Shown here: positions 37,156 to 46,378 of the stretch, piece after piece
How positions within the stretch are numbered: position 1 is the stretch's first letter
How the letters are laid out: every line of letters starts with the position of its first letter
Assembly (NCBI RefSeq): GCF_001425205.1
Contig: NZ_LMDW01000001.1
Location: 373,928-437,927, forward strand
DNA from: Variovorax sp. Root411
GTDB lineage: Bacteria > Pseudomonadota > Gammaproteobacteria > Burkholderiales > Burkholderiaceae_C
Length of the DNA: 64,000 nt
Direction of reading: 5' to 3'
Position numbers and translations under genes: made by a program
The notes under the pieces: generated by a model
The model's database searches: none
What the model was told of the DNA's origin: nothing
Seen by the model: only the letters and a program-made list of their open reading frames with translations

Positions 37156-38082
37156 CTACGACTTGCCCGCACGCGCCGGCTTCATGTGCTGCCGCGCCAT
37201 CGCCAGGAACGCCATCGCGGCCGGGCTCAGCGGATGCTTGGCCAACCGCACGGCGACCACCGGGTACTCCAGCGTGGGCCGCGTCACGCCCACGGCGCGC
37301 AGGTTGCCCGGCATCAGCACCTCCACGTAGCGCGGCAGCAGCGCCACCCCCGCACCCGACTGGATGAGTCCGAACGCCGTCGACAGCATCGACACGTGAT
37401 GCACCACACGCGGGTACACGTTGGCCATGCTCGCGAGCTGGCGGCTCACGGCGCGCCACACGTTGGCGTCGGGGTTCACGTGGATGAAGGGCAGCGCTTC
37501 CAGGTGCCGGGCCTCGACCGTGGCGTGTTGTGCGAGCGGATGGTCGTCCCGCACGAAGAGCGCCATGCGCTCCGAGAACAGCGGCTCGGTCGCCAGCTCC
37601 GAATGCTTCTGGCCGATGTCCGAGCCGAAGCCCAGGTCTGCCTCCTGCGAAAGGATGCGCGAGATCATCTGCTCGGCCGTGCTGTCGAGCAGCGTGGTCG
37701 CGAGCGTCGGGTGCTTCTGCGAAAAGCGCCCGAGCAGCGGCGGCAGCAGGGCGCCGGCCGTGAGGTGGCCCACCGCGAGCACGATGCGGCCTTCGCGCAG
37801 CTGCGACTGCGAGCGGCAGGCGCCGACGGACTCATCGATCAGCCGCAGCGCCCGCACGGCCGTATCGACCATCATCTGGCCCGCGTTGGTCATGCGGATG
37901 CGGCGCCCGCGCACCACCAGCGGCTGCGCCAGCTCTTCTTCCAGCCGCTTGATCAGGTGGCTGATGGCCGGCTGCGTGAGCTGCAGCGCCTCGGCCGCGA
38001 GCGTGAAGCTCCCCGTCTCGGCCACCGCCGCCAGCGCCCGCAGCTGCTGGAGCGAGATCTCTTCCGCGGTGCTTCTTGTCAT
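37156..38082 (-). CDS. LysR-family transcriptional regulator
   Basis: 308 residues. The N-terminal winged helix-turn-helix (LRALAAVAETGSFTLAAEAL, then TQPAISHLIKRLEEEL) is followed by a LysR effector-binding domain. It is divergent from the Bug receptor gene by 95 bases and convergent with tctBA, so it probably controls uptake and catabolism of the transported acid. The AT-rich gap to tctC includes the short dyad TTCATAGTTGAA at 38091-38102, a possible binding site. Confidence 0.9.
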   Translation of the reverse strand: MTRSTAEEISLQQLRALAAVAETGSFTLAAEALQLTQPAISHLIKRLEEELAQPLVVRGRRIRMTNAGQMMVDTAVRALRLIDESVGACRSQSQLREGRIVLAVGHLTAGALLPPLLGRFSQKHPTLATTLLDSTAEQMISRILSQEADLGFGSDIGQKHSELATEPLFSERMALFVRDDHPLAQHATVEARHLEALPFIHVNPDANVWRAVSRQLASMANVYPRVVHHVSMLSTAFGLIQSGAGVALLPRYVEVLMPGNLRAVGVTRPTLEYPVVAVRLAKHPLSPAAMAFLAMARQHMKPARAGKS

Positions 38083-38177
38083 AAGCAGTGTTCATAGTTG
38101 AATAAGCAAAATTATCTGGCTTGATGTGGCGCTGCTGCATAGCATCCACTTCTCGTACACAGGCACAGATCCCGCAC

Positions 38178-39149
38178 ATGAAACGCCTCCAGTTCTTCCA
38201 GGTACTCGCCGTTGCGCTCGGCATGGCCGTCTCGTCCGCCAGCCTGGCCCAGGGCTACCCGAACAAGCCGATCCGCCTGATCGTGCCGTTCCCGGCAGCC
38301 GGCGCCACCGATCTCTTCGCGCGCACGCTGGGGCAGAAGATGGGCGACAAGCTCGGCACCACGCTGGTGGTCGACAACAAGCCCGGCGCCGGCGGCGCCA
38401 TCGGTTCCGACCAGGCCGCCAAGGCCGCGCCCGACGGCTACACGATCCTGCTGGCCACCACCAGCACGCATTCGATCGGCCCGGCAGTCAGCAAGCTGCC
38501 CTACGACACGGTGCGCGACTTCACGCCGATCGCACATGTGGGCGATGCCGCCAGCATCATGCTGGTGCCGGTCAATTCGCCCGCGAAGACGGTGCGCGAG
38601 TGGATCGACTACGCGAAGAAGAATCCCGGCAAGCTCAACTACGCATCGAGCGGCCCCGGCACCATCGTGCAGCTCACGGCGGAGTTGTTCAAGGCGCAGG
38701 CCGGCGTGTTCGTCACGCACATTCCCTACAAGGGCACGGCGCTGGCCATTCCCGACCTGATCAGCGGCAAGGTCGACGTGCTGTTCGATTCGCTGCCCAC
38801 CGGCATGCCGCACGTGCGCGACGGTCGCCTGCGCGCGCTGGGCGTCACCTCGCTCAAGCGCAGCCCGCTGGCGCCCGATCTGCCACCCATTGCCGATACG
38901 CTGCCGGGCTATGAATCGAACACGTGGTTCGGCTTCTACGGCCCGAAGAACCTGCCTGCGGACATCGTCGCGAAGATCAACAAGGCGGCCAATGAGGCGC
39001 TGGCCGATCCCGAGGTGAAGGAAAAGCTCGCGCGCCTGGGCATCGAGCCTGCGACGCCGGACACGCCTGAGCAGTTCGCGAAGATGGTGGCCACCGACGC
39101 CGCAAAGTGGAAGAAGATCGTCGTCGACCGCAAGATCACCAACGAATAA
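38178..39149 (+). CDS. tctC: Bug-family (TctC) periplasmic substrate-binding protein
   Basis: 323 residues from the ATG at 38178. A signal peptide ending at SLAQ-G (about residue 24) precedes YPNKPIRLIVPFPAAGATDLF and VDNKPGAGGAIGSD, the Bug family hallmarks. It should capture an organic acid for the TTT transporter encoded just upstream. It is divergent from LysR and is followed 16 bases later by gamma-glutamyltransferase. Confidence 0.93.
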   Translation: MKRLQFFQVLAVALGMAVSSASLAQGYPNKPIRLIVPFPAAGATDLFARTLGQKMGDKLGTTLVVDNKPGAGGAIGSDQAAKAAPDGYTILLATTSTHSIGPAVSKLPYDTVRDFTPIAHVGDAASIMLVPVNSPAKTVREWIDYAKKNPGKLNYASSGPGTIVQLTAELFKAQAGVFVTHIPYKGTALAIPDLISGKVDVLFDSLPTGMPHVRDGRLRALGVTSLKRSPLAPDLPPIADTLPGYESNTWFGFYGPKNLPADIVAKINKAANEALADPEVKEKLARLGIEPATPDTPEQFAKMVATDAAKWKKIVVDRKITNE

Positions 39150-39165
39150 AGAAGAGCACTCGCAA

Positions 39166-40779
39166 ATGAACTTCGACTTCAGCAACCCCTACCTCTCGAC
39201 CCGCATCCCGATCTTCGCGCGCAATGTGGTGTCGACCTCGCACCCGCTGGCCTCGCAGGCCGGCCTGCGCATCCTGCAGCAGGGCGGCAACGCGGTCGAT
39301 GCGGCCATTGCCACCGCGGCCGTGATGACGCTGGTCGAGCCGGTGAGCAACGGCCTCGGCAGCGACGCCTTCTGCATCCTGTGGGACGGCAAGGAACTGC
39401 ATGGCCTGAACGCCTCGGGCCCCGCGCCCAAGGCCTGGACGCCCGAATACTTCAAGGCCAAGTACGGCGCCGACGCCACGACGCCGCCGATGCGCGGCAT
39501 CGACTCGGTCACGGTGCCGGGCGCGGTGCGCGGCTGGGTCGCGATGAGCGATCGCTTCGGCAAGCTGCCATTCGCCGACCTGCTGGCGCCGGCCATCGAC
39601 ATCGCCGAGCGCGGCTACCTCGTGCCACCGGTGGTGCAGGGCAAGTGGGCCGCGGCCACGCCGCTGCTGGGTTCGCAGCCGGGCTTTGCGCAGACCTTCC
39701 TGCCCTGGGGCCGTGCGCCCGAGATCGGCGAGCTGTTCCGCTTCACGGCCGCCGCGCGGGCGCTGAAGGCCATCGCCCGCACCAAGGGCGAGGCCTACTA
39801 CAACGGCGAGATCGCCGAGGCGCTCGCGAAGTTCTCGAAGGAGCAGGGCGGTGCGCTCACCGTGGCCGATATGGCGGCCTACCAGCCCGAGTGGGTCACG
39901 CCGATCTCGCGCGACTACCGCGGCCACACGCTGCACGAGATTCCGCCCAACGGGCAGGGCATCGCGGCGCTGATCGCACTCGGCATCCTCGAGAAGTTCG
40001 ACATTGCTTCGCTGCCGGTCGACTCGGTGGCTTCGCAGCACCTGCAGATCGAGGCGATGAAGCTCGCCTTCGCCGACGTGTACCGCTACGTGTCGGAGCC
40101 ATCGTCGATGACGGTGACACCCGCGCAAATGCTCGATGACGCCTACCTCGCATCGCGTGCGAGACTCATCGACGTGAAAAAGGCACAGGACTTCAAGGCC
40201 GGCAATCCCGTCAAGGGCGGCACCATCTACCTCACGGCCGCCGACGAGAACGGCATGATGGTGAGCTTCATCCAGAGCAACTACATGGGCTTCGGCTCGG
40301 GTTGCGTGGAGCCCGAGTTCGGCATCAGCCTGCAGAACCGCGGCCATGGCTTCAGCCTGAAGGCCGAGAGCCCGAACGTCGTAGCGCCGGGCAAGCGACC
40401 GTTCCACACCATCATTCCGGCCTTCCTCACCAAGGACGGCCAGCCGGTGATGAGCTTCGGCGTGATGGGCGGCAACATGCAGCCGCAGGGCCACATGCAG
40501 ACGCTGGTGCGCATGCTCGACTACGGGCAGAACCCGCAGGCCGCGTGCGATGCGCCGCGCTGGCGCTTCAACACGGGGCTCGAGATCAATGTCGAGGCCG
40601 CGATGAACCCGGGCACGGTGCAGGGCCTGCGCGAGCTCGGCCACCATCTCGACGTGATCGACGATTCGTACCAGGACTTCGGCGCCGGCCAGTTCATCTG
40701 GCGCGCGGGCGAGCCGTCCGTGGAAGGCTACGTGGCCGCGAGCGACCCGCGCCGCGACGGCCTCGCTGCAGGCTACTGA
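39166..40779 (+). CDS. Gamma-glutamyltransferase-family hydrolase
   Basis: 537 residues. The Ntn-hydrolase core shows ASQAGLRILQQGGNAVDAAIA near the start. The self-cleavage threonine aligns with T391 of E. coli GGT in GGTIYLTAADENG (T near residue 351). VSFIQSNYMGFGSG follows. No obvious signal peptide is seen, so it may be cytoplasmic, unlike periplasmic GGT. It may hydrolyse gamma-glutamyl amides or act in the catabolism of the compound taken up by TctCBA, since it directly follows tctC. Confidence 0.87.
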   Translation: MNFDFSNPYLSTRIPIFARNVVSTSHPLASQAGLRILQQGGNAVDAAIATAAVMTLVEPVSNGLGSDAFCILWDGKELHGLNASGPAPKAWTPEYFKAKYGADATTPPMRGIDSVTVPGAVRGWVAMSDRFGKLPFADLLAPAIDIAERGYLVPPVVQGKWAAATPLLGSQPGFAQTFLPWGRAPEIGELFRFTAAARALKAIARTKGEAYYNGEIAEALAKFSKEQGGALTVADMAAYQPEWVTPISRDYRGHTLHEIPPNGQGIAALIALGILEKFDIASLPVDSVASQHLQIEAMKLAFADVYRYVSEPSSMTVTPAQMLDDAYLASRARLIDVKKAQDFKAGNPVKGGTIYLTAADENGMMVSFIQSNYMGFGSGCVEPEFGISLQNRGHGFSLKAESPNVVAPGKRPFHTIIPAFLTKDGQPVMSFGVMGGNMQPQGHMQTLVRMLDYGQNPQAACDAPRWRFNTGLEINVEAAMNPGTVQGLRELGHHLDVIDDSYQDFGAGQFIWRAGEPSVEGYVAASDPRRDGLAAGY

Positions 40780-40800
40780 GGATCAAGGGATGATCGGGGA

Positions 40801-41763
40801 ATGAACAAGACAGCCGCATCGCTCGGCATTCCCCCGCACCCGGGCGCAAGGAAGGGCGTTGCGTCCGGCCTGATCCTCGCCACACTGGGCGCCATCGCAT
40901 TCAGCGGCAAGGCCATCATCGTCAAGCTCGCGTACCGCTACGGCGTGGACGCCGTGACGCTCATCATGCTGCGCATGCTGTTCGCGCTGCCGCTGTTCGC
41001 GCTCATGGCATGGTGGGCGGGGCGCGGCAAGCCGGCGCTCACCGGCCGCGACTGGATCGGCGTGATCGGGCTCGGCTTCTCGGGCTACTACCTCGCGAGC
41101 TTTCTCGACTTTGCCGGGCTGGCCTACATCTCGGCCGGCTTCGAGCGGCTGATCCTGTATCTCAATCCCACGCTGGTGCTGTTCTTCGGCTGGCTGCTGT
41201 ACCGGCGCCATCCGACGCGCCCGCAGGTGCTGGGCATGCTCGTGAGCTATGCCGGCGTGCTGCTGGTGTTCGGCCACGAACTCTGGACCGGCGGTGGCGG
41301 CAAGGGCGGCGGTGCGGCGGCCTGGGGCGCATTCCTGGTCTTCCTGAGCGCGGTGAGCTATGCGGGCTATCTGGTCTACAGCGGCGAGTTCGTCAAGCGC
41401 CTCGGGTCGCTCAGGCTCGTGGGCCTGGCGACCACCGTGGCTTGCCTGCTGTGCATCCTGCAGTTCGTGCTGACGCGGCCGATGAGCGCGGCGATGCAGG
41501 TGGCGCCCGAGGTGATCTGGCTGTCGGTGCTCAATGCCACGCTGTGCACGGCGGTGCCCGTCCTCATGGTGATGATGGCCATCGAGCGCATCGGCCCTGC
41601 GGTGGCCGCGCAAACCGGCATGATCGGGCCGCTGTCGACCATCCTCATGGGGGTGGTCATACTCGGCGAGCCGTTCACTGCGTGGATCGCGGCCGGCACC
41701 GTGCTCGTCATCGCGGGCATCTTCGTTTTCACACGCAAGGGGCGCGAAGTCCCTGCACGATAG
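40801..41763 (+). CDS. EamA/DMT-family transporter
   Basis: 320 residues with ten predicted membrane helices arranged as two EamA repeats (for example FSGKAIIVKLAYRYGVDAV, and ERIGPAVAAQTGMIGPLSTI in the second). Such proteins export amino acids or other metabolites. It starts 21 bases after the GGT gene, so it is probably part of the tctC-GGT unit and removes a product or toxic analogue. Substrate unknown. Confidence 0.88.
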   Translation: MNKTAASLGIPPHPGARKGVASGLILATLGAIAFSGKAIIVKLAYRYGVDAVTLIMLRMLFALPLFALMAWWAGRGKPALTGRDWIGVIGLGFSGYYLASFLDFAGLAYISAGFERLILYLNPTLVLFFGWLLYRRHPTRPQVLGMLVSYAGVLLVFGHELWTGGGGKGGGAAAWGAFLVFLSAVSYAGYLVYSGEFVKRLGSLRLVGLATTVACLLCILQFVLTRPMSAAMQVAPEVIWLSVLNATLCTAVPVLMVMMAIERIGPAVAAQTGMIGPLSTILMGVVILGEPFTAWIAAGTVLVIAGIFVFTRKGREVPAR

Positions 41764-41773
41764 GAGCGACAAC

Positions 41774-42568
41774 ATGGATCTGGGTATCGCAGGCAAGACC
41801 GCGCTGGTATGCGGCGCGAGCAAAGGCCTCGGCTACGGCTGTGCCGAAGCGCTGGTGCGCGAAGGCGTCAACGTGGTGATCGTGGCACGCGGTGCCGAGG
41901 CACTGGAAGCGGCGGCGAAGAAGCTGGCCGAAGCGGCGGGTGCATCGGGCGCTGCGTTCGTCAAGCACGTGGCAGCCGACATCACGACCGAAGCCGGCCG
42001 CGCGGCCGTGTTCGCGCTCGGCCACGACTTCGACATCGTCGTCACCAACGCGGGCGGCCCGCCGCCGGGCGACTTCCGCAACTGGGACCGCGAGGCCTGG
42101 ATCAAGGCGGTCGACGCGAACATGCTGACGCCCATCGAGCTCATCAAGGCCACGGTCGACGGCATGGCCAAGCGCGGCTTCGGGCGCATCGTCAACATCA
42201 CCTCGAGCTCGGTGAAGTCGCCCATCGACATCCTCGGCCTGTCGAACGGCGCGCGCAGCGGACTGACCGGCTTCGTGGCCGGCGTGGCGCGCACGCCCAT
42301 CGCGGCGCAGGGCGTGACCATCAACAACCTGCTGCCGGGCTCTTTCGACACCGACCGCCTCAAGGGCACGATGGCCGGCGCGGCGCAGAAGTCGGGACAG
42401 GACTTCGACACCGTGTGGGAAGCCCGCAAGAAGAACATTCCTGCCAGGCGCTTCGGCACGCCGGCCGAGTTCGGAGCCATCTGTGCCTTTCTCTGCAGCA
42501 TGCAGGCGGGCTACATGACGGGGCAGAACGTGCTGGCCGACGGCGGCGCCTACCCCGGCACGTATTGA
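41774..42568 (+). CDS. Atypical short-chain dehydrogenase/reductase-family protein
   Basis: 264 residues with the NAD(P) motif GASKGLG (residues 14-20), NAGG at 92-95 and the serine region NITSSS at 141-146. The expected YxxxK catalytic pair is not present: the aligned residues are S157 and R161 in LSNGAR. The fold is intact and the C-terminus (GQNVLADGGAYPGTY) is normal. It may be a non-classical reductase, a dehydratase-like relative or a cofactor-binding protein. It starts ten bases after the EamA gene. Confidence 0.85.
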   Translation: MDLGIAGKTALVCGASKGLGYGCAEALVREGVNVVIVARGAEALEAAAKKLAEAAGASGAAFVKHVAADITTEAGRAAVFALGHDFDIVVTNAGGPPPGDFRNWDREAWIKAVDANMLTPIELIKATVDGMAKRGFGRIVNITSSSVKSPIDILGLSNGARSGLTGFVAGVARTPIAAQGVTINNLLPGSFDTDRLKGTMAGAAQKSGQDFDTVWEARKKNIPARRFGTPAEFGAICAFLCSMQAGYMTGQNVLADGGAYPGTY

Positions 42569-42624
42569 GATCGCGCCCAGGCTTCGCGCACTTCGTGTCG
42601 CTACTCCCACCCCCTTCCGGGGGT

Positions 42625-42661
42625 AACACCAGCGGTCCGGCGAAGCCGGTTCCGCGGTGTT
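42625..42661. repeat. GC-rich inverted repeat between convergent genes
   Basis: AACACC-GCGG-CCGGC and its complement GCCGG-CCGC-GGTGTT form a hairpin of about 15 paired bases with small bulges and a three-base loop. It lies between the SDR gene and the convergent EamA gene, so it may act as a bidirectional terminator or belong to a repeat family. Confidence 0.6.
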
Positions 42662-42684
42662 CGCTTGAAGGGGGCGTTGTTGAA

Positions 42685-43593
42685 TCAGCGCCGTGACGAC
42701 ACCACGATGCCGCCCACGATCAGCAGGAACGCCGCGCCGTGATACCAGTGCGGCGGCTCGCGCAGGAAGGCTGCCGAAAGCACTGCCGCGAACAGCGGCG
42801 TGAGGTTCAGGAAGATGCTCGCCGCCTGCGGACCCGCGCGCTGCACGCCGGTGCCCCAGCAGCGGTAGGCCACCACCGCGGGGCCGATGCCGATGAACAG
42901 CATCGCGGCAATGAGCGGCCAGCCCAGGTCGATGTGGGCGGTCGTCATCGTCCATTCGCCGGCGGCCAGCGCGCCCGACCACGCGAGGCCGAACACCAGT
43001 TGCGCTATCAGGAACGCGGCCCAGTCCTGCCGCAGGGCCCTGGGCTCGTTCGTGCGTGCCAGCAGCCAGCTGTAGAAGGCCCAGGCGATGGTGCCCAGGA
43101 TCATGTAGAGGTCGCCCGGCACCAGCCGCAGCCCGAGCAGCTGCCGCCACTCGCCGCGGCTGAGCACCAGCAGCACGCCCGCCATCGACAGCAGCGCGCC
43201 GAACATCTCGCGGGCGCTGACGCGTGCGCCGAAGAACAGCGTGCCCACCGCGAGCATCCACAGCGGCAGGCTGGAGCCGACCAGCGTGACGTTGATGGGC
43301 GTGGAGGTCTGCAGTGCGAGGTACTGGAAGGCGTTGTACAGGCCGATGCCGAGCAGCCCGAGCACGGCGTAGCGCTGCCAGTGCGCCCACAGCGGGCTGC
43401 CGCGGCGCAGCACCGGCGTGGCCAGCGGCAGCAGGAGCGCGAACGCGACGACCCAGCGCACGAAGTTCAGTGTGAGCGGCGAAACCAGCTCCCGTACCAG
43501 CCGGCCGACCACGGCATTGCCGGCCCAGAGCAGCGGAGGAACGACAAGCAGGAGGACGGTGGAAGGGGCAAGGCGCCGGTGCTGTGTCTGCAT
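42685..43593 (-). CDS. EamA/DMT-family transporter
   Basis: 302 residues from the ATG at 43593. Ten predicted helices in two EamA repeats, with LLWAGNAVVGRLVRELVSP at the start and AGPQAASIFLNLTPLFAAV in the second repeat, a typical YdcZ/RhaT-like drug/metabolite exporter layout. Divergent from the quinone oxidoreductase gene by about 105 bases. Substrate unknown. Confidence 0.88.
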   Translation of the reverse strand: MQTQHRRLAPSTVLLLVVPPLLWAGNAVVGRLVRELVSPLTLNFVRWVVAFALLLPLATPVLRRGSPLWAHWQRYAVLGLLGIGLYNAFQYLALQTSTPINVTLVGSSLPLWMLAVGTLFFGARVSAREMFGALLSMAGVLLVLSRGEWRQLLGLRLVPGDLYMILGTIAWAFYSWLLARTNEPRALRQDWAAFLIAQLVFGLAWSGALAAGEWTMTTAHIDLGWPLIAAMLFIGIGPAVVAYRCWGTGVQRAGPQAASIFLNLTPLFAAVLSAAFLREPPHWYHGAAFLLIVGGIVVSSRR

Positions 43594-43698
43594 GGCCGCC
43601 GACTCTACCCGGGCAATGATGTCCCGCGCCGCCACGGGAAACCCAAACATGGCAGGATGCCCCTCCCTCTTGTTTTCCTGTGCGTGGAGACTGCAACG

Positions 43699-44685
43699 AT
43701 GATGAGCAAAGCCGTCCGTATCGACCGCCATGGCGGCCCCGAAGAACTGAAGATCGTCGACGTGGAAGTCGGCGAGCCCGGCCCCGGCGAGATCCGCATC
43801 CGCCACAAGGCCGTGGGCCTGAACTTCATCGACACCTATCAGCGCAGCGGGCTCTACCCGTTCCAGCTGCCGCTGCAGCTGGGCATGGAAGCGTCGGGCA
43901 TCGTCGAGGCGGTGGGTGAGGGCGTGGCGCACCTGAAGGCCGGCGACCGCGCCGCCTACGCGAGCCAGCCGCCCGGCGCCTACAGCGAGCTGCGCGTGAT
44001 GCCCGCCAAGTGCGTCTGCAGGCTGCCCGACGACATCTCCTTCGAGACCGGCGCGGCCATGATGCTCAAAGGCCTGACTGCGCAGTACCTGCTGAAGAAG
44101 ACGCTGCCGGCCGAAGGCCTGCAGGCCGGCGACTTCATCCTGTTCCACGCGGCGGCCGGCGGCGTCGGGCTGATCGCCTGCCAGTGGGCCAAGGCGCTGG
44201 GCCTGCAGCTGATCGGCACGGCCGGCAGCGACGCCAAGTGCAAGCTCGCGCTCGAACATGGCGCGGCGCATGCCATCAACTACAGCACCGAGAACTTCGC
44301 GGCGCGCGTGAAGGAGATCACCGGCGGCAAGGGCGTGAAGGTGGCGTACGACTCGGTGGGCAAGGACACCTACGAAGGCTCGATCGACAGCCTGCGCCCC
44401 TTCGGCCTGCTGGCGGTGTTCGGCAACGGCTCGGGCCCGGTGCCGCCGATCAACCTCGGCACGCTGGCGTCCAAGGGCTCGCTCTACGTGACGCGGCCGA
44501 CGCTCTTCACGCACATGGCCACGCGCGAAAGCACGCAGGCGATGGCCGACGACCTGTTCGCGGTGGTGCGCAGCGGCGCGGTGAAAATTCCGATCGGACA
44601 GCGCTATGCACTGGCCGACGTGCAGCAGGCGCACCGTGACCTGGAAGCGCGCAAGACCACCGGCTGCACGATCCTGACGCTCTGA
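43699..44685 (+). CDS. Quinone oxidoreductase (zinc-independent MDR family)
   Basis: 328 residues from the ATG at 43699 or the adjacent 43702. The N-terminal GroES-like domain shows HKAVGLNFIDTYQRSGLYP. The Rossmann NADPH-binding motif is AAGGVGLIACQWAKALG, and the IGTAGSDAKC and VKVAYDSVGKDTY regions match QorA-type NADPH:quinone reductases. No zinc ligands. It removes quinones or reactive carbonyls. A hairpin follows the stop. Confidence 0.92.
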   Translation: MMSKAVRIDRHGGPEELKIVDVEVGEPGPGEIRIRHKAVGLNFIDTYQRSGLYPFQLPLQLGMEASGIVEAVGEGVAHLKAGDRAAYASQPPGAYSELRVMPAKCVCRLPDDISFETGAAMMLKGLTAQYLLKKTLPAEGLQAGDFILFHAAAGGVGLIACQWAKALGLQLIGTAGSDAKCKLALEHGAAHAINYSTENFAARVKEITGGKGVKVAYDSVGKDTYEGSIDSLRPFGLLAVFGNGSGPVPPINLGTLASKGSLYVTRPTLFTHMATRESTQAMADDLFAVVRSGAVKIPIGQRYALADVQQAHRDLEARKTTGCTILTL

Positions 44686-44690
44686 ATCCG

Positions 44691-44707
44691 CTGGCGCGGG
44701 GCGCCAG
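44691..44707 (+). terminator. Hairpin after the quinone oxidoreductase gene
   Basis: CTGGCGC and GCGCCAG form a perfect seven-base stem with a GGG loop, six bases after the stop. The downstream T content is low, so this is a weak terminator candidate. Confidence 0.45.
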
Positions 44708-44796
44708 CCTTGTCCTACCCGGCGCGGGGTGTCATGCCTTCGACTTGTGCCGGGTGCAGTTTGTAGGCTGTGAGTACAGCGCAGAGGCAAGCCGTC

Positions 44797-45198
44797 ATGA
44801 CCACCGTTCGCACCTTTATCGTCGAAGACAACCCCACCATCCGCAAGAACCTCATGGGCGCGCTGCGCGAGGTTGCGCGGGTCGATCCTGTGGGCGAAGC
44901 AGAGTCGGAGGAGGAAGCCTCGCGCTGGCTCTCATGCAACCTGTCGCAATGGGACCTGGCCATCGTCGACCTGTTCCTGAAGGACGGCACCGGCTTCAGC
45001 GTGCTCGAGGCCTGCCGCCACCGCGGCCCGGGGCAGAAGATCGTGGTGCTCAGCAACTTCGCCACGCCCGACATGCGGCGCAGATGCGCCCAGCTCGGTG
45101 CCGATGCCGTTTTCGACAAGGCCACCGAGATCGAGGACCTGATGGAATACTGCCTGCGCCGCCGTCAGGCGCAGTTCAGTTCGCCGACTGCACACTGA
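44797..45198 (+). CDS. Single-domain response regulator (CheY-like receiver)
   Basis: 133 residues, essentially one receiver domain. Acidic residues E10 and D11 precede the phosphoacceptor D58 in LAIVDLFLKDGTGF, and the lysine in VFDKATE is conserved. No output domain, so it must act by protein contact or phosphotransfer. No histidine kinase is adjacent. A GTG at 44770 is an alternative start. Confidence 0.85.
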   Translation: MTTVRTFIVEDNPTIRKNLMGALREVARVDPVGEAESEEEASRWLSCNLSQWDLAIVDLFLKDGTGFSVLEACRHRGPGQKIVVLSNFATPDMRRRCAQLGADAVFDKATEIEDLMEYCLRRRQAQFSSPTAH

Positions 45199-45378
45199 GG
45201 CAGGGCATTCTTTCGACGGTCGGCAGCAATGCCGGGCTTCGCCGAAAATCGCCCCCAGGGCGCGAGGAGCACGCGCCGGGCTCCGCGAAGTGGCGACGAG
45301 ATTCATGCGCGGAAATCACACATTCCCTTGCTGAGTCGGTCTGCGCGCTTGCGGCGTGCGGGCCATCAGGTTCCATCC

Positions 45379-46374
45379 ATGTCTCGCTCCCGCTTCCTTC
45401 CCGACAACTTCACCTTCGCGCTGCTCTCGGTCGTTACCCTTGCCAGTCTGCTGCCCGCGAGTGGGAAGCTGGGGCATCTCTTCGAGTTGCTCACGAGCGC
45501 TGCCATCGGCCTGTTGTTCTTCCTGCACGGGGCCAAGCTGTCGCGCGAGGCGATCATGAACGGCCTCATGCACTGGCGGCTGCACCTGCTGGTATTCGGC
45601 AGCACCTTCGTGCTGTTTCCGATGCTCGGGCTGGCGCTCAAGCCGCTGCTCTCGCCGCTGGTGACGCCCGGGCTCTACACCGGCGTGCTCTATCTCTGCG
45701 TGCTGCCCGCCACGGTGCAATCGGCGATCGCGTTCACGGCCATGGCGCGGGGCAACATGCCGGCCGCCATCTGCAGCGCGTCGGCGTCTACCCTGCTGGG
45801 CGTGTTCATCACGCCGGTGCTGGTCAATCTGGTGGTGTTGCCGAGCGGTGGCCATGCAACGTCGTCGCTGGATTCGATCGGCCGCATTTTGCTGCAGCTG
45901 ATGGCGCCGTTCGTGCTGGGGCACCTGCTGCGGCCGTGGATCGGCAAGTGGATACAGCGCCGCGCCGCGGTGCTGAAGTTCGTGGACCAGGGCTCGATCC
46001 TGCTGGTCGTCTACACGGCATTCAGCGCGGCCGTGATCGAGGGCCTGTGGAAGCAGGTGCCTGCCCATGCGCTGGTCGGGCTGCTCGTGGTGTGCGCGGT
46101 GGTGCTGGGGCTGGCGCTGAGCCTCACGACCCTGCTGGCGCGCAAGCTGGGTTTCGATACGGGAGACGAGATCACGATCGTGTTCTGCGGCTCCAAGAAG
46201 AGCCTGGCAAGCGGGATACCGATGGCAAAGGTGCTGTTCGCCTCCCACGCGGTGGGGGCGATCGTGCTGCCGCTGATGCTGTTCCACCAGATGCAGCTGA
46301 TGGTGTGTGCCGTGCTGGCGCAGCGGTATGCGCGGCGAGGGCGCGAGACGGTCCTGTTGAAGACCGCCGAGTAG
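45379..46374 (+). CDS. SBF-like (bile acid:sodium symporter superfamily) transporter
   Basis: 331 residues with about ten membrane helices. PDNFTFALLSVVTLASLLP, FLHGAKLSREAIMNG and VFCGSKKSLASGIPMAK identify the DUF4137/YfeH branch of the SBF/BASS superfamily. The substrate of this branch is unknown. The 180-base gap upstream shows no recognisable feature. It ends four bases before the end of the convergent Na/Pi gene. Confidence 0.88.
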   Translation: MSRSRFLPDNFTFALLSVVTLASLLPASGKLGHLFELLTSAAIGLLFFLHGAKLSREAIMNGLMHWRLHLLVFGSTFVLFPMLGLALKPLLSPLVTPGLYTGVLYLCVLPATVQSAIAFTAMARGNMPAAICSASASTLLGVFITPVLVNLVVLPSGGHATSSLDSIGRILLQLMAPFVLGHLLRPWIGKWIQRRAAVLKFVDQGSILLVVYTAFSAAVIEGLWKQVPAHALVGLLVVCAVVLGLALSLTTLLARKLGFDTGDEITIVFCGSKKSLASGIPMAKVLFASHAVGAIVLPLMLFHQMQLMVCAVLAQRYARRGRETVLLKTAE

Positions 46375-46378
46375 GACG

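Noticed and set aside
45199..45378. Possible small gene in the gap between the receiver protein and the SBF transporter
   Set aside because: No start with a ribosome-binding site and no recognisable peptide was seen.
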